Notes: generated by a model from the sequence alone, not told the origin. A stretch of 64,000 nucleotides of DNA from Liolophura sinensis (GCF_032854445.1 NC_088297.1:11248163-11312162), one strand, 5' to 3'. Numbered from the stretch's first letter, positions 1-11,900 are shown. Translations and numbers: made by a program.

Positions 1-157
1 GTGGTCAACTACGTGAACTGTACATTTTAGTTTTCAAAACCTTGTGAATTGTGTTTTCGAGTTTCGTCTAAACCTACTCTTTGCTGGTTGAATCGGTTGA
101 GCATTTAATTTAATTTATTATTTTAGCCCTGTTTTAATTCATCCATTTGGATTTCAG

Positions 158-326
158 AGTTGGATGAACTTTATGAGCAGAAAAGGCATTTGGTGTCAGA
201 GTTCAAGAAGTACGAAAAAGAGTATTACGGGTTGAAAGACGAGGTGCGTAAGAAACAGCGTCAGGAAAGCTTGAAGAAAAGAGAAGAGGAGAAACGTGCC
301 CACGTGGAAGCACAACAGAAAGAGTT
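158..326 (+). CDS. BFR1-like gene, coiled-coil exon
   Basis: The acceptor is ATTTCAG at 151-157 and the donor GTAAGT starts at 327. The exon enters in phase 1 (two bases complete a codon) and leaves in phase 2. It encodes an uninterrupted, very charged helix beginning LDELYEQKRHLVSEFKKYEK and rich in Lys, Arg and Glu, typical of the coiled coil of the BFR1-like family. Confidence 0.8.
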
Positions 327-3300
327 GTAAGTTTTGTTAAAGTGCAAGTTTCTGTCTGGAAAAAGGGAACTATCATATTTTCCTAGACAAAAAATTACTA
401 AAAGAAAAAAAATCATGAAAACGAACCCTTTCATAAACTCTTCCAACAAATGTAAATGAACATATATACCTTAGCAGGTTTTGAATTTAATTTAACTTGA
501 ATTCAAGTTTACTGGCTCTGACACAAAAAGATTTGTGTTGATCTGAATTGGCCTAAGAATTATTACAAATATGTAGTGGTCCGACAGAAAATCCACGGAC
601 CTTGAGAGCAGTGCTAATTTCGAGCCCTGCGGAGTTATTGATGTGGCGAGGCATAATTTTTGGGGATTTTGTGCAGAGATAAAAGATAACATGATTTCAT
701 TTGTATGGAGCATGTACATGGGTATCAGTGGTTACAGTCAGTGTACCTTGTCTTGTGGATACAGTTTTGTGACAAATCCTGACTTGTGCCCATGCAGGGC
801 TTTCATTATTTTTTTAACCCTTGAAAGGTAACCAGCTACCTGACCAATCATTGAATGAAGTAAATTAGGAGCTTCGATTTAAGTGGATGTGGTCATATGC
901 GGAATTGTGTTATAAAAAAAATAGCGGGCTGCTGTTAACTGGTAACCCCCTTCTAATAAACGCCCTGTTCATGGAAGCACAGCAACAGAAGCGCAGAAAA
1001 TGTTAAAGTTTTGTGTATCATTTGTACATGTATTTATAAAAGAAAAGAAAAAGAGAATACCAGGCAGTATTGGTTTCAGGGCTGAGTATGAATCCCAGAA
1101 AGAGCCATTTGAGGATGAGAAGCTGCTGTGTAACACACTGATAACATACCTCCAGAGATTCCTCACCACTGACCTTGACCCTTCTGCTGGGGATGAGGCT
1201 AGCCCCTCAGCACCAGGTATGTGGCTCGCTGAGTGATTTCCAGGTTGTCATAATCCTCCCTAAGGCTATTGCTGTGTCATACATTTTAATGGCAGATAAA
1301 GGTTTTTAAGGTGTCCAAATTTTTATAGATTCCTTAAATTTGGTCTGCACAGAGCTCAAATCAATTTCCAACACCTTCCCTGATCCTTGAAGACATTTTG
1401 CATCAGACGTTCTGATTGGTCTTCATGGAATTTTTGTTAAAATTTTGGCGTGCATATTTTGTAAACTGTATGTTAAAGAATTGACTCGGTTGTACAGCTC
1501 ATAGATAAGTCTTCGCATACATGTATTCAGTGTGGGATGTGAATTCATTAGCAGCTGACATACATGTAGGTGTGAGAACCTCACCGTATTACGCAGTTAC
1601 TTCCCTTTATTATGGGTGCATCTAGAAATTCTTTTCCAGCTTTTTTTTTTTCTGCTTTCTCATGAATTGTGTTTTGCTTGTCCCCTCAGGAGGCCCTGCC
1701 CCTGCTATTTCACACCAAGACGGCATGTACGTCCTCCTCAAGAAACCGGACGAGGAACTCTTTGGAGGAATTTCCAGAAAAGGCAAGAAAGGCAGTAAAA
1801 AGAAGAAGCTGCCAATGGTGAGTGTTGTTGTGCGTTACTTGGTGGCCAGCATAGAGAAAGAAGCTGTGTGGATGGTGGCAACTGTGACAGAATGTGGCAG
1901 AAAAGTCTTTTGTGTCACTTTTTGACAATTTCACCCACACTGTAAGAGTCTAACTAACAGCCTAGTGCTTGTGAATTGAAAGAAATGTTAACACCAGGCT
2001 GAATGTGTATATGAAGCTGGTAAAGTATCCCACATAAAGATTAAATGGCATACCGTTGCCTTATTACTTTTGTGATGTGCTGTGAGTTCAAATCCAGCTC
2101 ATGTTGGCTTCCTCTTGTGGGAAGGTCTGCCAGCAACCTGCAGATGGTCGTGGGTTTCTGACCGGGCTCTTCTCAGTTTCCTCCCACCATAATGCTGGCC
2201 GCCGTAATATAAGAGAAATATTCTTGAAAACGGTGTAAAACACCAATGAAATAAATAAATAAATATTTTTGTGATGTTTCATAACAGAGATATTGCAGTA
2301 TAAATTAAGCAAAATCATTATCAAAAACGCAGCGACGTTAATAATTTTATCCAATCAGGCGCAGGTTAATTCTGTGACAAAGTTAATTCTGATGACTTCA
2401 CATAAACGCTGCTTTGCCTTTCAGCCACATCTGTGTTGAGTATGTGTGGTGCGACATGGTTCTTCAAATTCCTCTGACATGGTGTTTCATATTGTCTTTT
2501 AAAAATGCCAGATTAAAAGTTAAATTTGTAGAATATCATGCAGGTCAGAAAATACCATGTTCGTAGGGATATTTGAGCATTAGAGGAACGCTGTGAAATG
2601 TTAACTCCGATGTTGTTGTTCCAGCACAAGCCTGTGACGCACACTCCTCAGATCTTCTCCCAGTTCTCCAGTCTAGCGCTGAGCGCCCCCTCCAACATCT
2701 CTGAAGTGCCTGCCTGTTTGGAGAAGCTACAGGGCCGCAAGGTGAGTGGCTAATAGTCTGTTTTCAGTCTTCAATGCATCAGGAAGTAGGCAGTTTTAGA
2801 GTTATGTCCTTACAACTAGATGACATCTCTGGGCAGTACGACATGTTTATCTTTTAACATTGCAGTATTTGTGTATACACAAAACTAAACACAAGTTGTC
2901 GTTGTTATTGCAATATTTGACATCCATGCCCACCCAAGAAGATAATTCACAAAATTAATCTGATCTTGTCTTGTGCGTTTTCAAAATTATATGTGTCTCC
3001 CCATGTTAAAATTGACAGGTTTCCACTGCTGTGCTGTAAGGTGACAATCACCTGTCTAAAATGATGTCACTCTAGTTTCCTGGCTGGTCATGCTTGAATA
3101 AATGTATTATACCTAAAATTCAACTTAGTCGAGGCATAGCCAGGGCTTGCCTATCTCTTACACCAGCCAATCAGAATCGATTCTGTATCCCTCTGAAAGG
3201 ATACTTAATACACTGATTGGCTGACAGTGGAGATAGGGTTTTCTGGGTTAAATCTATGCAGCCTTGGTCATGCTTGATTAAATGTAGTATACCTAAAATT

Positions 3301-5587
3301 CAACTTAGTAAAGGCATAGCCAGGGCTTGCCTATCTCTCACACCAGCCAATCAGAATCGACAAGACATAGCTAGGGCTTGCCTATCTCTCACACCAGCCA
3401 ATCAGAATCGACAAGGCATAGCCAGGGCTTGCCTATCTCTCACACCAGCCAATCAGAATCGACAAGGCATAGCCAGGGCTTGCCTATCTCTCACACCAGC
3501 CAATCAGAATCGACAAGGCATAGCCAGGGCTTGCCTATCTCTCAGACCAGCCAATCAGAATCGACAAGGCATAGCCAGGGCTTGCCTATCTCTCAGACCA
3601 GCCAGTCAGAATCGATTCTGTGTTCCATAAGCTGAATTTCAGCAATGACAGGTTTATTCTAGCATGACCAAACTGCAGAGTTTAACCCCAGAGACCCTGT
3701 GTCTGCTGTGTGCATAGATTCTTTATCCCTTTGAAGAATCAGTCAGGTCTCCTTAAAAATACTCTTAGCCAGCTCAGCTTTTTTTTTTTTTTTTTTTTTT
3801 ACATCTTTAAAATATGTCTGATGGGTGTAACCTGACCGAAATCATGCATGCTCCTCACTTTATTTTCATTTGTAGAGACTGTTAAAAGCCACACTGTTTT
3901 ATTCTGTTAACTTGGAAAACATATTTCTGAGCTATTTTGTTCTTACATAAATGTCTTTGATGATATCTGATTCCGAAGTCATGGAACTGCCAAAAGACTT
4001 GTTGATTTAAAGAGATCTGTGCCAGTTTTTTCCCCAACAGACATTTTTAGTTCACCTGTAAAAAGTAAGGAGAGGTATTTTTGAGGGGGATCAGATGCTG
4101 TCGCTGGCAGTGTCCAGTTTGCTTAAAGTTTTTGGCCATCATAGGGTTCCCAACCTCCAGTACTCCACCAAGAGCCAATCGTCTGTAGCGATTTTCATAT
4201 CAAAGACCAAAGAAGTCTTTTAACTCGTAGCTCAACATTTTACTCAGCTATTCACAGGGTTACAGTTGCCTCCCCAAGTGCATAGACTGTGAAATGCAGT
4301 TTGCGATTTGCATGTCAAGGACCTCTGTGGTAAAGTTGTGCGCTAACTCCCCACAGTGCCTTTTACCACCACAATAATTTACAATTCCTTAACATATGAT
4401 GTTACTGCTCTGCAATCCTTGTGCATAAGATAAACAGACACAGTTGTGACAAGATAACAATTTTGGCCTTTCTAGTTGACAAGATCTTAGCACTATCTAA
4501 ATTCAGAATAATATCTGTATGACAAGTGTCAATCAATTTACTTTATTTTAGTTTAGAAGTCAATATTTGAACAAATTACACTATACAGTTTTATGAACTG
4601 CTCAATCAGGAGAGCTGCTCGTATTCTCTGAATGCCTTGTTTAAGGTTGGCCTCTGTTTTTTTTTTTTTTTTCTTTCTTTCTTTTCATTCTGCTTTTAGG
4701 AGTATTATGAAAACTTTGTGGGGCAGTCCTCGTTCCTTGAGGATCAGTCGCTCTCCTCTCTGTCCGTCAGTGTGTCTGACTATGGCGGGGACTCCTTTGC
4801 TGAGAGTCTTCAGAGTGAGAGCGGTGTGTCGACGACATGGAGCCTTCAGAGTAACGACGACTGCGAAGAAGTGGAGTCTGCCTGTGAGAGCTTCGCGTCT
4901 GAGATGAAGCGCCAGACAAGTAAGACGGAGAGCACAGGCAGCACTTCTGAGACGGCAACATGTGACAGTATTGTAGAGGCGCTGGCCACACAGGGGCACG
5001 CCGATCCTGTTGTTGTTGTTGTTGCCCCCTCGCCAAGTGCCGACGACGACAACTCCTCGCCAGAATGTGATATGGGTAAATGTGATAAACAGGGTTTGGC
5101 TGACACCAAAGACAGCTTTAGTACCACAGGGGACCTAATCGGCAGAGTCATGCCAGAACCTGACCCAGAGAATGGACCCCCTACACCAAAGAAGCCACAA
5201 ACCACTGACCTTGAACCAAACACTGGAGATAAGCAGGTGTGGAGCAATGTTGTGAATGAAAGTGAAAGCAAAAGTACAATTTTAGGTGAGGAAGTGAAAA
5301 CAAAGGGGGATAATCCCAAAGTAGTTAACTGTGCTGATGATGTCCAAGAACCTGTTGAGGAACAGGATACCAGCAACTGTGACGGTGATGTCTGTGTTGG
5401 GTGTGGGGGTGACGCAGACTGCAAAAAGCCCGGTTGTCCTCACTGGGGCAACTCTACTGACAACACTGACCACGAGAAAGAGCCTGTAAAAGGGGTACCT
5501 GTTGTTATAATTGACACCTGTAAAGAGATACCTCGTCCCCATCAAGCTAACATGGAACGGGCACCAGATATAGCAGCAATTGAGTAG
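158..5587 (+). CDS. BFR1/PPI1-like coiled-coil protein, 3' five exons (partial gene)
   Basis: Coding exons 158-326, 1080-1216, 1690-1817, 2625-2741 and 4700-5587 join in frame with consensus splice sites. They give 478 residues plus a stop, after a split codon entering from an exon outside the window. In order: a charged helix (LDELYEQKRH...), a conserved block (EPFEDEKLLCNTLITYL), a lysine-rich linker (KGKKGSKKKK), a block around FSQFSSLALSAPSNISEVP, and a long acidic Ser/Thr-rich tail. The same order of blocks is known in fungal Bfr1 and plant proton-pump-interactor proteins, which associate with ribosomes, mRNPs or membranes. That assignment rests on remembered family features, not an alignment. 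The terminal exon supplies more than half of the visible protein and its tail has no counterpart I recognise. Promoter and start codon are not in the window. The gene converges with the large protease gene, with about 11 kb between the two stop codons. Confidence 0.75.
1080..1216 (+). CDS. BFR1-like gene, exon with EPFEDEKLLCNTLITYL block
   Basis: The acceptor is GGTTTCAG ending at 1079 and the donor GTATGT starts at 1217. The first base completes a Leu codon from the previous exon. The exon encodes AEYESQKEPFEDEKLLCNTL followed by ITYLQRFL, the most recognisable conserved block of the family, then an acidic Pro/Ser linker. It ends in phase 1. Confidence 0.8.
1690..1817 (+). CDS. BFR1-like gene, lysine-rich linker exon
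   Basis: The acceptor is CCCCTCAG ending at 1689 and the donor GTGAGT starts at 1818. It encodes a Gly/Pro stretch, then DGMYVLLKKPDEELFGG, then the basic run KGKKGSKKKK. A short hydrophobic strand followed by a polylysine linker is what I recall at this point in the family. It ends in phase 0. Confidence 0.8.
2080..2265 (+). mobile_element. SINE family A copy in an intron of the BFR1-like gene
   Basis: It begins in the tRNA box B region (GTGAGTTCAAATCC) and runs through GGTCTGCCAGCAACCTGCAG and CATAATGCTGGCCGCCG to AAACACCAATGAAATAAATA. The front half of the tRNA head is missing. Confidence 0.85.
2625..2741 (+). CDS. BFR1-like gene, C-terminal conserved block exon
   Basis: The acceptor is TTGTTCCAG ending at 2624 and the donor GTGAGT starts at 2742. 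It is exactly 39 codons in phase 0-0. It encodes THTPQIFSQFSSLALSAPSN followed by ISEVPACLEKLQGRK. The 'F..F..L....P..i..vp..le.L..kK' pattern is the second diagnostic block of the family. Confidence 0.8.
3133..3625 (+). repeat. 51-bp minisatellite in the last BFR1-like intron
   Basis: Six head-to-tail copies of a 51-bp unit start at 3313, 3364, 3415, 3466, 3517 and 3568. The unit contains GGGCTTGCCTATCTCTCACA and CCAGCCAATCAGAATCGA. A lone further copy lies at 3133-3187, and its left flank (TGGTCATGCTTGA...CAACTTAGT) is duplicated at about 3265-3310. The array therefore grew inside a larger segmental duplication. Because 51 is a multiple of three the array stays open in some frames, but it lies in an intron and is not coding. 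Confidence 0.9.
4700..5587 (+). CDS. BFR1-like gene, terminal exon with acidic Cys-containing tail
   Basis: The acceptor is CTGCTTTTAG ending at 4699; reading starts EYYENF, in frame with the previous exon, and ends at TAG 5585-5587. The 295 residues are Ser/Thr/Asp/Glu-rich and probably disordered. Near the end (5377-5448) is a Cys cluster, CDGDVCVGCGGDADC then KKPGCPHW. Its spacing (C-x4-C-x2-C-x5-C-x4-C) suggests metal binding, but I recognise no named domain. An overlapping minus-strand ORF is a composition shadow. Confidence 0.8.
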   Translation, partial: EYYENFVGQSSFLEDQSLSSLSVSVSDYGGDSFAESLQSESGVSTTWSLQSNDDCEEVESACESFASEMKRQTSKTESTGSTSETATCDSIVEALATQGHADPVVVVVAPSPSADDDNSSPECDMGKCDKQGLADTKDSFSTTGDLIGRVMPEPDPENGPPTPKKPQTTDLEPNTGDKQVWSNVVNESESKSTILGEEVKTKGDNPKVVNCADDVQEPVEEQDTSNCDGDVCVGCGGDADCKKPGCPHWGNSTDNTDHEKEPVKGVPVVIIDTCKEIPRPHQANMERAPDIAAIE

Positions 5588-6293
5588 GCTCAGTGTATTC
5601 TTAAATCTATATAGTTGTTAATTATTTATTTTGCTGTAATTAAGCCAAAAATATATATGACACAAATGGTGTGCTTCTACATTTCATTATTTTTTTTTTT
5701 TTTTTTTGGAGGGTTTTTTTTTTTCTAATTTTTCTAAGCCCTCTTGACTAGGTATCTAACCAGGCACAATTAAAAAGGAGAGATCTCATTATTATGCAGT
5801 CATTTCCAAAAGTACACAGATTTGAAGCAATGAACCAACCCTGTTGACAAGTCCATCACCGATACATATTCATGACTAAGCTGCCTCATCCTCAGTGGTT
5901 GAGGAGATCAGGATATGCTTTTACCCAAGTAAAAGTGATTGAACTTTCACCGTGTATTGTAATGCAGACAGAATGATACCTTTCGTATTTTATCATGAAA
6001 TGGTCCACAATACCCTTAACCTGTATGTGCATGTGTACTGTGTTTTAAAAGTTATCTAACAATCTGCCTATTTTAACATACTTTGAGAAAAATTGTGGGA
6101 CTGATGACACAGATAAAATCAATAGTTCGGTAATTTGCTGAAGTTGGATATTAAAGAGAACTTAAGTTTTTGTTTATGTTTAGTGCGAGCTTTGGAAAAG
6201 TTTTTTTCGTCATGACAGTTTTTCAACTGTAATGTCTGTCTGTCTAAACTCTAAACTTAATGTGGGATCATTACTATATTTGACATCAATAAA
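5588..6293 (+). other. Probable 3' UTR of the BFR1-like gene
   Basis: AT-rich noncoding sequence follows the stop codon. An AATAAA hexamer is at 6288-6293, within TCAATAAAATGG. A long poly-T/A-rich stretch lies near 5690-5725. The true polyadenylation site cannot be fixed from sequence alone. Confidence 0.4.
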
Positions 6294-6400
6294 ATGGTGT
6301 CCAGGGTCCTGCTGGTCGGATGTATCATAAGCAAGAACTTTACTCCGCTAACTGACTGAGCATTTCTACAGCCGGCGTATAGGAACTCACTTGACACTGC

Positions 6401-6433
6401 TGCCAACCCCCCCAACCCCCCAACCCCCCCCTG
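6401..6433. repeat. Poly-C tracts (G-rich on minus strand)
   Basis: Three runs of six to eight C separated by AA, in CCCCCCCAACCCCCCAACC. The minus strand has the spacing of a potential G-quadruplex with three or more G-runs. Confidence 0.7.
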
Positions 6434-6784
6434 CGTAAGCCACCCTTTATGCCATTGTGGTACAGCATGTATCGAAGTAAGTCCACAGGTTAACAACATA
6501 AAATGGCTCTTACACGGACTCCGTCAGCTACAAATTTCCCTTCCCTTTCACCATGAACTGTATAGCGATAGATCACAACATGTAACAGTGGCAGCTGTCG
6601 TAGATTCCTAAATACAGTACAGAAGTTTTGTAGGAAAGATGTGTTTTCATAATTTGAAACTTTTTTGACATTATTCCAGAAAAACAGTGAGACTGACAAC
6701 CTAGATAAAAGCTACATGTATATTTCTTTAACAGGATAAAGTTGGAACTCAAGAAAGTTGCATTTTTTGGTTATGTTTACACAT

Positions 6785-7105
6785 CCTTAGAGGAATAATG
6801 TAGAAGATACCATCAGTAGGGGAATAATTTAAGAGATATATACTCCTAGTGGAATAATGTAAGAGATATCCATCGGTAGTGCAATAATGTAAGATATACC
6901 CATCCCTAGAGAAATAATGTAAGATATCTATTCCTGGTGGAATAATGTAAGAGATACCCATCCCTAGTGGAATAATGTAAGAGATACCCATCCCTAGTGG
7001 AATAATGTAAGAGATACCCATCCCTAGTGGAATAATGTAAGAGATACCCATCCCTAGTGGAACAATTTAAGAGATATCCATTCCTAGTGGAATTATGTAA
7101 GATTT
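6785..7105. repeat. 30-bp minisatellite, about ten copies
   Basis: A 30-bp unit, GGAATAATGTAAGAGATACC followed by CATCCCTAGT, repeats about ten times. The copies at 6945-7065 are nearly identical and those at both edges are diverged. The unit length is divisible by three, so the minus strand shows long repetitive ORFs that have no other sign of being genes. Confidence 0.9.
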
Positions 7106-9680
7106 TAGTAAGTTTAATTACTGAACCTTTCAGGTAAATTTGTAAGGCAACCTGAAGCACAGTAATCATGCAGTAATCACAGTTGCTTTCATTTGTGAAC
7201 TTCGGCTTGAGTTGAAGTACACACTTACAAATACATTTGTTGTTTGTTGACTGCTTGTCAGTATGTTTTATGTTCACTGAAAATCCTAATTTTATAAGTG
7301 ACAAATAAGTAAGAGCATGTCTGTACAGATCGTTATGTACAAAATCCTGAAACTCATCCCTCTTTTGTTTTTCTTGTTTTGTTTTTTTTTTATTGTTGTG
7401 ATGAGACAATGGATGAGTGAGGTTGGGATTTTACATGGGGATTAAAGAAGTGAAATTTTACACGGAGAAGCTGAAAAGTTTATCTTTATTTTATTGAAAT
7501 TACCGAGGGGGATTTGGCCCAGCTGCCAACCTTTATTGTGAAGGAGAATTTTTTTTTTTTTTTTAATTCTATGTCCATTGTCCAGGAAAGCATTACATCA
7601 CACTGTAAGATATTATTACCAGCCTATAACCACTGCATGTGTAATGGATACATACATTGGCTATTAACATGAAGTAAAAGTGACTTGTAGAATAAATATT
7701 AACATTTCAAAGCGGGGCAGCCGAAATGTGAAACAGTGTCTGAACAGTTCTTCTGGAAGCCATTTTATTTGATCAGGGTGTCCATATTTTAAAAATTTGT
7801 TCCTACCTATTCCATGTTTAAAGTGCTGAAAACAGGGTTTCCAAATTATAAATATGTTCATGTAGCACTACTTTTCTATTTCGCTTGTCCACTAGAGGGT
7901 TAGCTGACAGACCATGTGCTATAGTAACCAAGTGAACTGAAGTTACAAAAATGAAGGGGCTAAGACACCTTCGTTTAGTCACCAGCATCTGGGACTAAAT
8001 GTAATGGACCTGTAACTGTTACACTAGTCCCAGCCTGCATTTATGTTCCGTATTAAACTTGAATAAGCTGCCTGTAACCAATGGTACATTGTGCCTGTCC
8101 AGTATATATTTTGAAACAGTGTCGAAACTTGTATTTTTAACGTTACGATAATTCCTATATGAAGACGTTGGTTTTTGCAACTCCTCAAAATGCGAACTCG
8201 ATGAATTGACCAACCGTCATGTATGATGGTATGATTATCCTTGATATATATATATATTTACTCGTATTTATTTTTACTTATATATGACTTGTAGCAGGTA
8301 GTTTTGATAATATGTTTTTCATTTTATGTTTGGGGGGGGAAAAAAACAACACAAATCATATATAAATATCTGCTGTTGAAAAAGATAGCGTTATGATAAT
8401 TTTTATCGATCACATGTACAGCTTGAGCGGAATAACGGAAATCCAAAAGCGCCACTCGAAACTTTCTTAGAGCACCAAAAAAAAAAAAAAAAATTTACCT
8501 GACGAACATTAAAACTTAGCAAAATGCATATTCATATACTAGTATATTGCTGTTGCTTTATATAGGCATCTTGTATTGTTTTTTTATCCTTTTCCAAATT
8601 CTGAACGAAGGACTGCCATCAAGTTAGGGCAGTGTCTATATGCAACTTGTGACCAGTTCTGTGACCAGATTGAAAACAGAAAGTAGGCTGTAACTTTCAG
8701 CCTATTTGTGAACTGATCATTGACTACGAAAAACGGGTGTCTAATTTCTCACCCCATTTTAACGCAAATGTGATTAGTTCTGTGCGATTTAGTTATCAAT
8801 ATAGCATTATCAGCACTGACTGTATCGTAGTTATCCTTGATTGTAGGCCTAATGTCCTAATTACTCCCGCTTTAAAGCTGTGTTATATTAATTAGATTCG
8901 TCTGATTATACTGATGCCTTCAACTAAAAAACTGAAAATCAGATTGAACTTTTTCCTGATAAAGACAGAAGAAAAAAAACCCCTACATTACCCAGTCAAG
9001 AAATCTTTTTCAGAGTTGACTGATTGGCAGAATTTTGTGAAAAATTACAACTTCATGTAATTGTTACATAACACAAGGGATCAGTGGTTGAATTGATCTG
9101 AACACTTTGTCTGAACACTCAGACAGGTTAATGTGCTTACTAACAAGCTGAATTGATTATTGTCTATACCGTTTAATCAGATCATTATTCGGAATCCGGA
9201 TATTTTAAGTGCAATTATGTTGGAAATTTAAAAGGATACAGAATCGATATTGATTGTCTTGTTTTAGGATTTCCTGGGTTAAAGTTTTTAGCCATTGTCA
9301 CTGTTAAACGTATCTTACCCTCAAATTCAGTTTCGCATAGGCGAAGTCTGCTTGTTTCTATCCCTCTCACATTGGTCAATCAGTGTAGACACACCCGACT
9401 GGCTGCGAGAGGGGGTAGATCTTCAAGACCAGAAACACAAAACACAACCCTCAAATACACACCATGATGAGGTGTAATGCTTATATTTCAGACAGCAGGC
9501 CATCCATTTTTCACTTAATTCCCTTTTAGCTTCCAAACTTGTCTGCTGGTTGGAATCATGATTCTATACCCAGACTGATAGCTGTTAACATGCTTCTTGT
9601 ATACTTGATGGTTGCTTTCGCTACATATTACAGTGTTCTGTATCTCTTTTAGTTGAGTTATTTTAATGTTTTCTCAACAA
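7106..9680. other. Intergenic, no gene seen
   Basis: AT-rich sequence with short homopolymers (poly-T near 7551, poly-A near 8478) and short TA runs near 8247. No ORF shows a domain, and no splice-linked exons or RNA genes were recognised. Confidence 0.5.
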
Positions 9681-9687
9681 TAAGATT

Positions 9688-9970
9688 GGGCATTTGTTTA
9701 TAGAAGGTTTTCGACATTGGTTTATGGAAGGCTGTAGTCATTTGGCATTTCTTTATGGAAGGTTGTTGTCATTTGGCATTTCTTTACAGACGGATGTTGT
9801 CATTTGGCATTTCTTTATGGAAGGTTTTCTTCATTTGTTTATGGAAGGTTATCTTCATTTGTATTTGGAAGGTTGTCGCCATTTGGAATTTGTTTAGGGA
9901 AGGTGTTCGTCATTTGTTCATGGAAGGTGTTCGTCATTTGTTCATGGAAGGATATCATTATTTGGCATTG
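9688..9970. repeat. Degenerate minisatellite (TTTATGGAAGG motif)
   Basis: About ten imperfect repeats built on TTTATGGAAGGTTNTNNTCATTTG, alternating roughly 24- and 33-bp forms. The plus-strand ORFs here are repeat artefacts. Confidence 0.75.
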
Positions 9971-11585
9971 TGTATAAATAATTCGGTGTTTTGGAATTTG
10001 AGATTCCTACAGTGTGTGTGTAATTCAGATTCAGGGTGATCACCAGCTTTGTCTTTACGTGGTCTTAATGTACATGTATACTGAATTAAACAAGCTTCGT
10101 TTTTACCTTTATATTTTAGCCTTTATGATGTATTTCAGTTTTTTAAGGAGAGGTCATCACGATAAGTCAAGTCGTGTTACAGCGTAAACCTTGTGTATGG
10201 TTAAAGCTTGTGCATTTATTGCATCTTAGGTGAGATTGGTTTTTTCTTTTGTCATCTTTTATGGGTATATATTTCTTAGTGGACCTTATTTCTGAATTTT
10301 TAATAAGTCGTATATGTTCATATTTCATAGTTTTATTAACTATATTTATTAATATAGTTAATATAGCTATAATAAATTATTGTTTATTAAACATATTTGC
10401 ATTGTTTTAATGAAATACTTCAACTATTGCACAGTTAATGGAAACAGCTGTTTTTAATGAGTAAAATCTATGCGGTGACATCCATATTTTTATTATTGTC
10501 ACTGAAAATGTGAATAAATGGTGTAATGACCGTCCTGATGTTATGAATTATGAATTATTAAATTATGAATATAAATGTTGTTTTAATTGATTAAATACGA
10601 CAGATACACATAACTGTATGTTGCATCAAATCAGCGATGAATGTGAATTTTAAGCATATAATTGAGTTTTTTGCAAGACAGTATGCAAATGATGCATACA
10701 GTGTATATGGGTTGGAAGGACTGCTTACTTTCATGCGTGAAACGTCTTTTGTTAGAATCATGAATAGGAAAGCTTGTACAAATAATGAAAAAGAGAAACA
10801 GAATAACGACAGGGGTAACCTAAATAAAGCTGGTCTATTGAATTGTTAAAGACCATCAAGTTTTCATCATTATTGTTAAACGATTATTGGATTGGTCACA
10901 CAAGGTATGAATTAGGAACATATCAGGGTTTTTCTTCAATTTAACATCGCACCTGTATTGCTCGGCATCTGCTATTTCGTAATCAATGAAATCAGTTTGC
11001 AGTATCGTGATTTTTTTTATATTTTAAATCAGATCATTGACAGTTCCGAATTGCGAGGACGCAATACAATCGTAGAAAACGAAGCACTGGCTGGGAGGAA
11101 TATGATATTGAACACGTGATATTACGCGTTGAGTCGAGTAGAGTTGAAACATCTTCAGTATTTTTGTTGTGCGTGGAGAAAATAAAATTGATGTGGATGT
11201 CCTGTAGGTTTGTTTCCGAAAACAAGGGTGATAAAGAAAAGATAATCAGTTGTTTGTGTATGTATTAGAACTTGACTTTGGCGTCAAACTTAACGCAGGG
11301 GTTTTCTCCTGACTATATTAAGACGTGTTCATTGTTGCTATGTTTGCGTTGCCGGTCCATGCAGTAAAATGGCTTCGCATCCGGCCATTACTGGTAAGAG
11401 CCTTATACCTTGGTAGTTGTGTATTTGCCACATTGTTGTGATATGTCACAACTACCTGTAGATCGTATTGTATAAATAAACCCCAGTATGATTCAACTGG
11501 AGCAATCCAAAAAGGCTGGCTGTTTTATTTTTAATATGGTATGTACATGTAAGTAAATATGCATGCTCTTGGTGGCTGTTATGTA
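9971..11585. other. Intergenic, AT-rich, no gene seen
   Basis: Very AT-rich, for example alternating TTTATTAATATAG-type sequence near 10330-10400. A short ATG-led open stretch ending in a GTAAGA donor occurs at about 11370-11396 and is discussed under rejected items. No supported gene. Confidence 0.4.
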
Positions 11586-11589
11586 TGAC

Positions 11590-11900
11590 GACACCGCTTC
11601 TTTGGTCTAACGGTTACGGTGTCCGCCTGGAAGACGAGATTAAAACTCCTTGGTAGATGGTAGTTGTTGCTGCCTCGCCTGAAGCTCAACACTAAGGGGT
11701 TGGAACAGGGGAATGAGACTGGTTGTCCCGGTGCCAGTATAATGTGTCTTCCACATGATACTTGAGTAGTGGCAGCAGTTTGGTGGCATGGACTGGTCCT
11801 ACTGATGACACAGTATATGTACACACAATTAATGACTCCTCGTCGTCATGTGACTGAAAAAATGCGATTTTGTTAAAACCTCAAGCATATAGTCCGCTTC
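11590..11900 (+). mobile_element. tRNA-derived SINE family B, copy
   Basis: A tRNA-like head (CTTCTTTGGTCTAACGGTTA, box A-like) is followed by a body with GCAACACTAAGG-type sequence, TATAATGTG and ACTTGAGTAGTGGCAGCAG. It ends in the tail ATGACTCCTCGTCGTCATGT...TGTTAAAACC. The same body and tail recur near 21530, 23600 and 42560. Confidence 0.7.

Noticed and set aside
3313-3618. CRISPR-like regular repeat spacing
   Set aside because: Units are contiguous with no unique spacers, and the genome is eukaryotic. It is a minisatellite.
4846-5424. 192-residue minus-strand ORF opposite the BFR1-like terminal exon
   Set aside because: Low-complexity Ser/Thr composition, no domain, and it overlaps a well supported exon. 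It is a codon-bias shadow.
6749-7409. Long repetitive minus-strand ORFs (GISYIIPLG and DGYLLHYSTR types)
   Set aside because: They come from a 30-bp minisatellite whose length is a multiple of three. No other gene evidence.
11370-11396. ATGGCTTCGCATCCGGCC followed by a GTAAGA donor, like a first coding exon on the plus strand
   Set aside because: No downstream plus-strand exon was recognised before the convergent protease gene. Too short to support alone.
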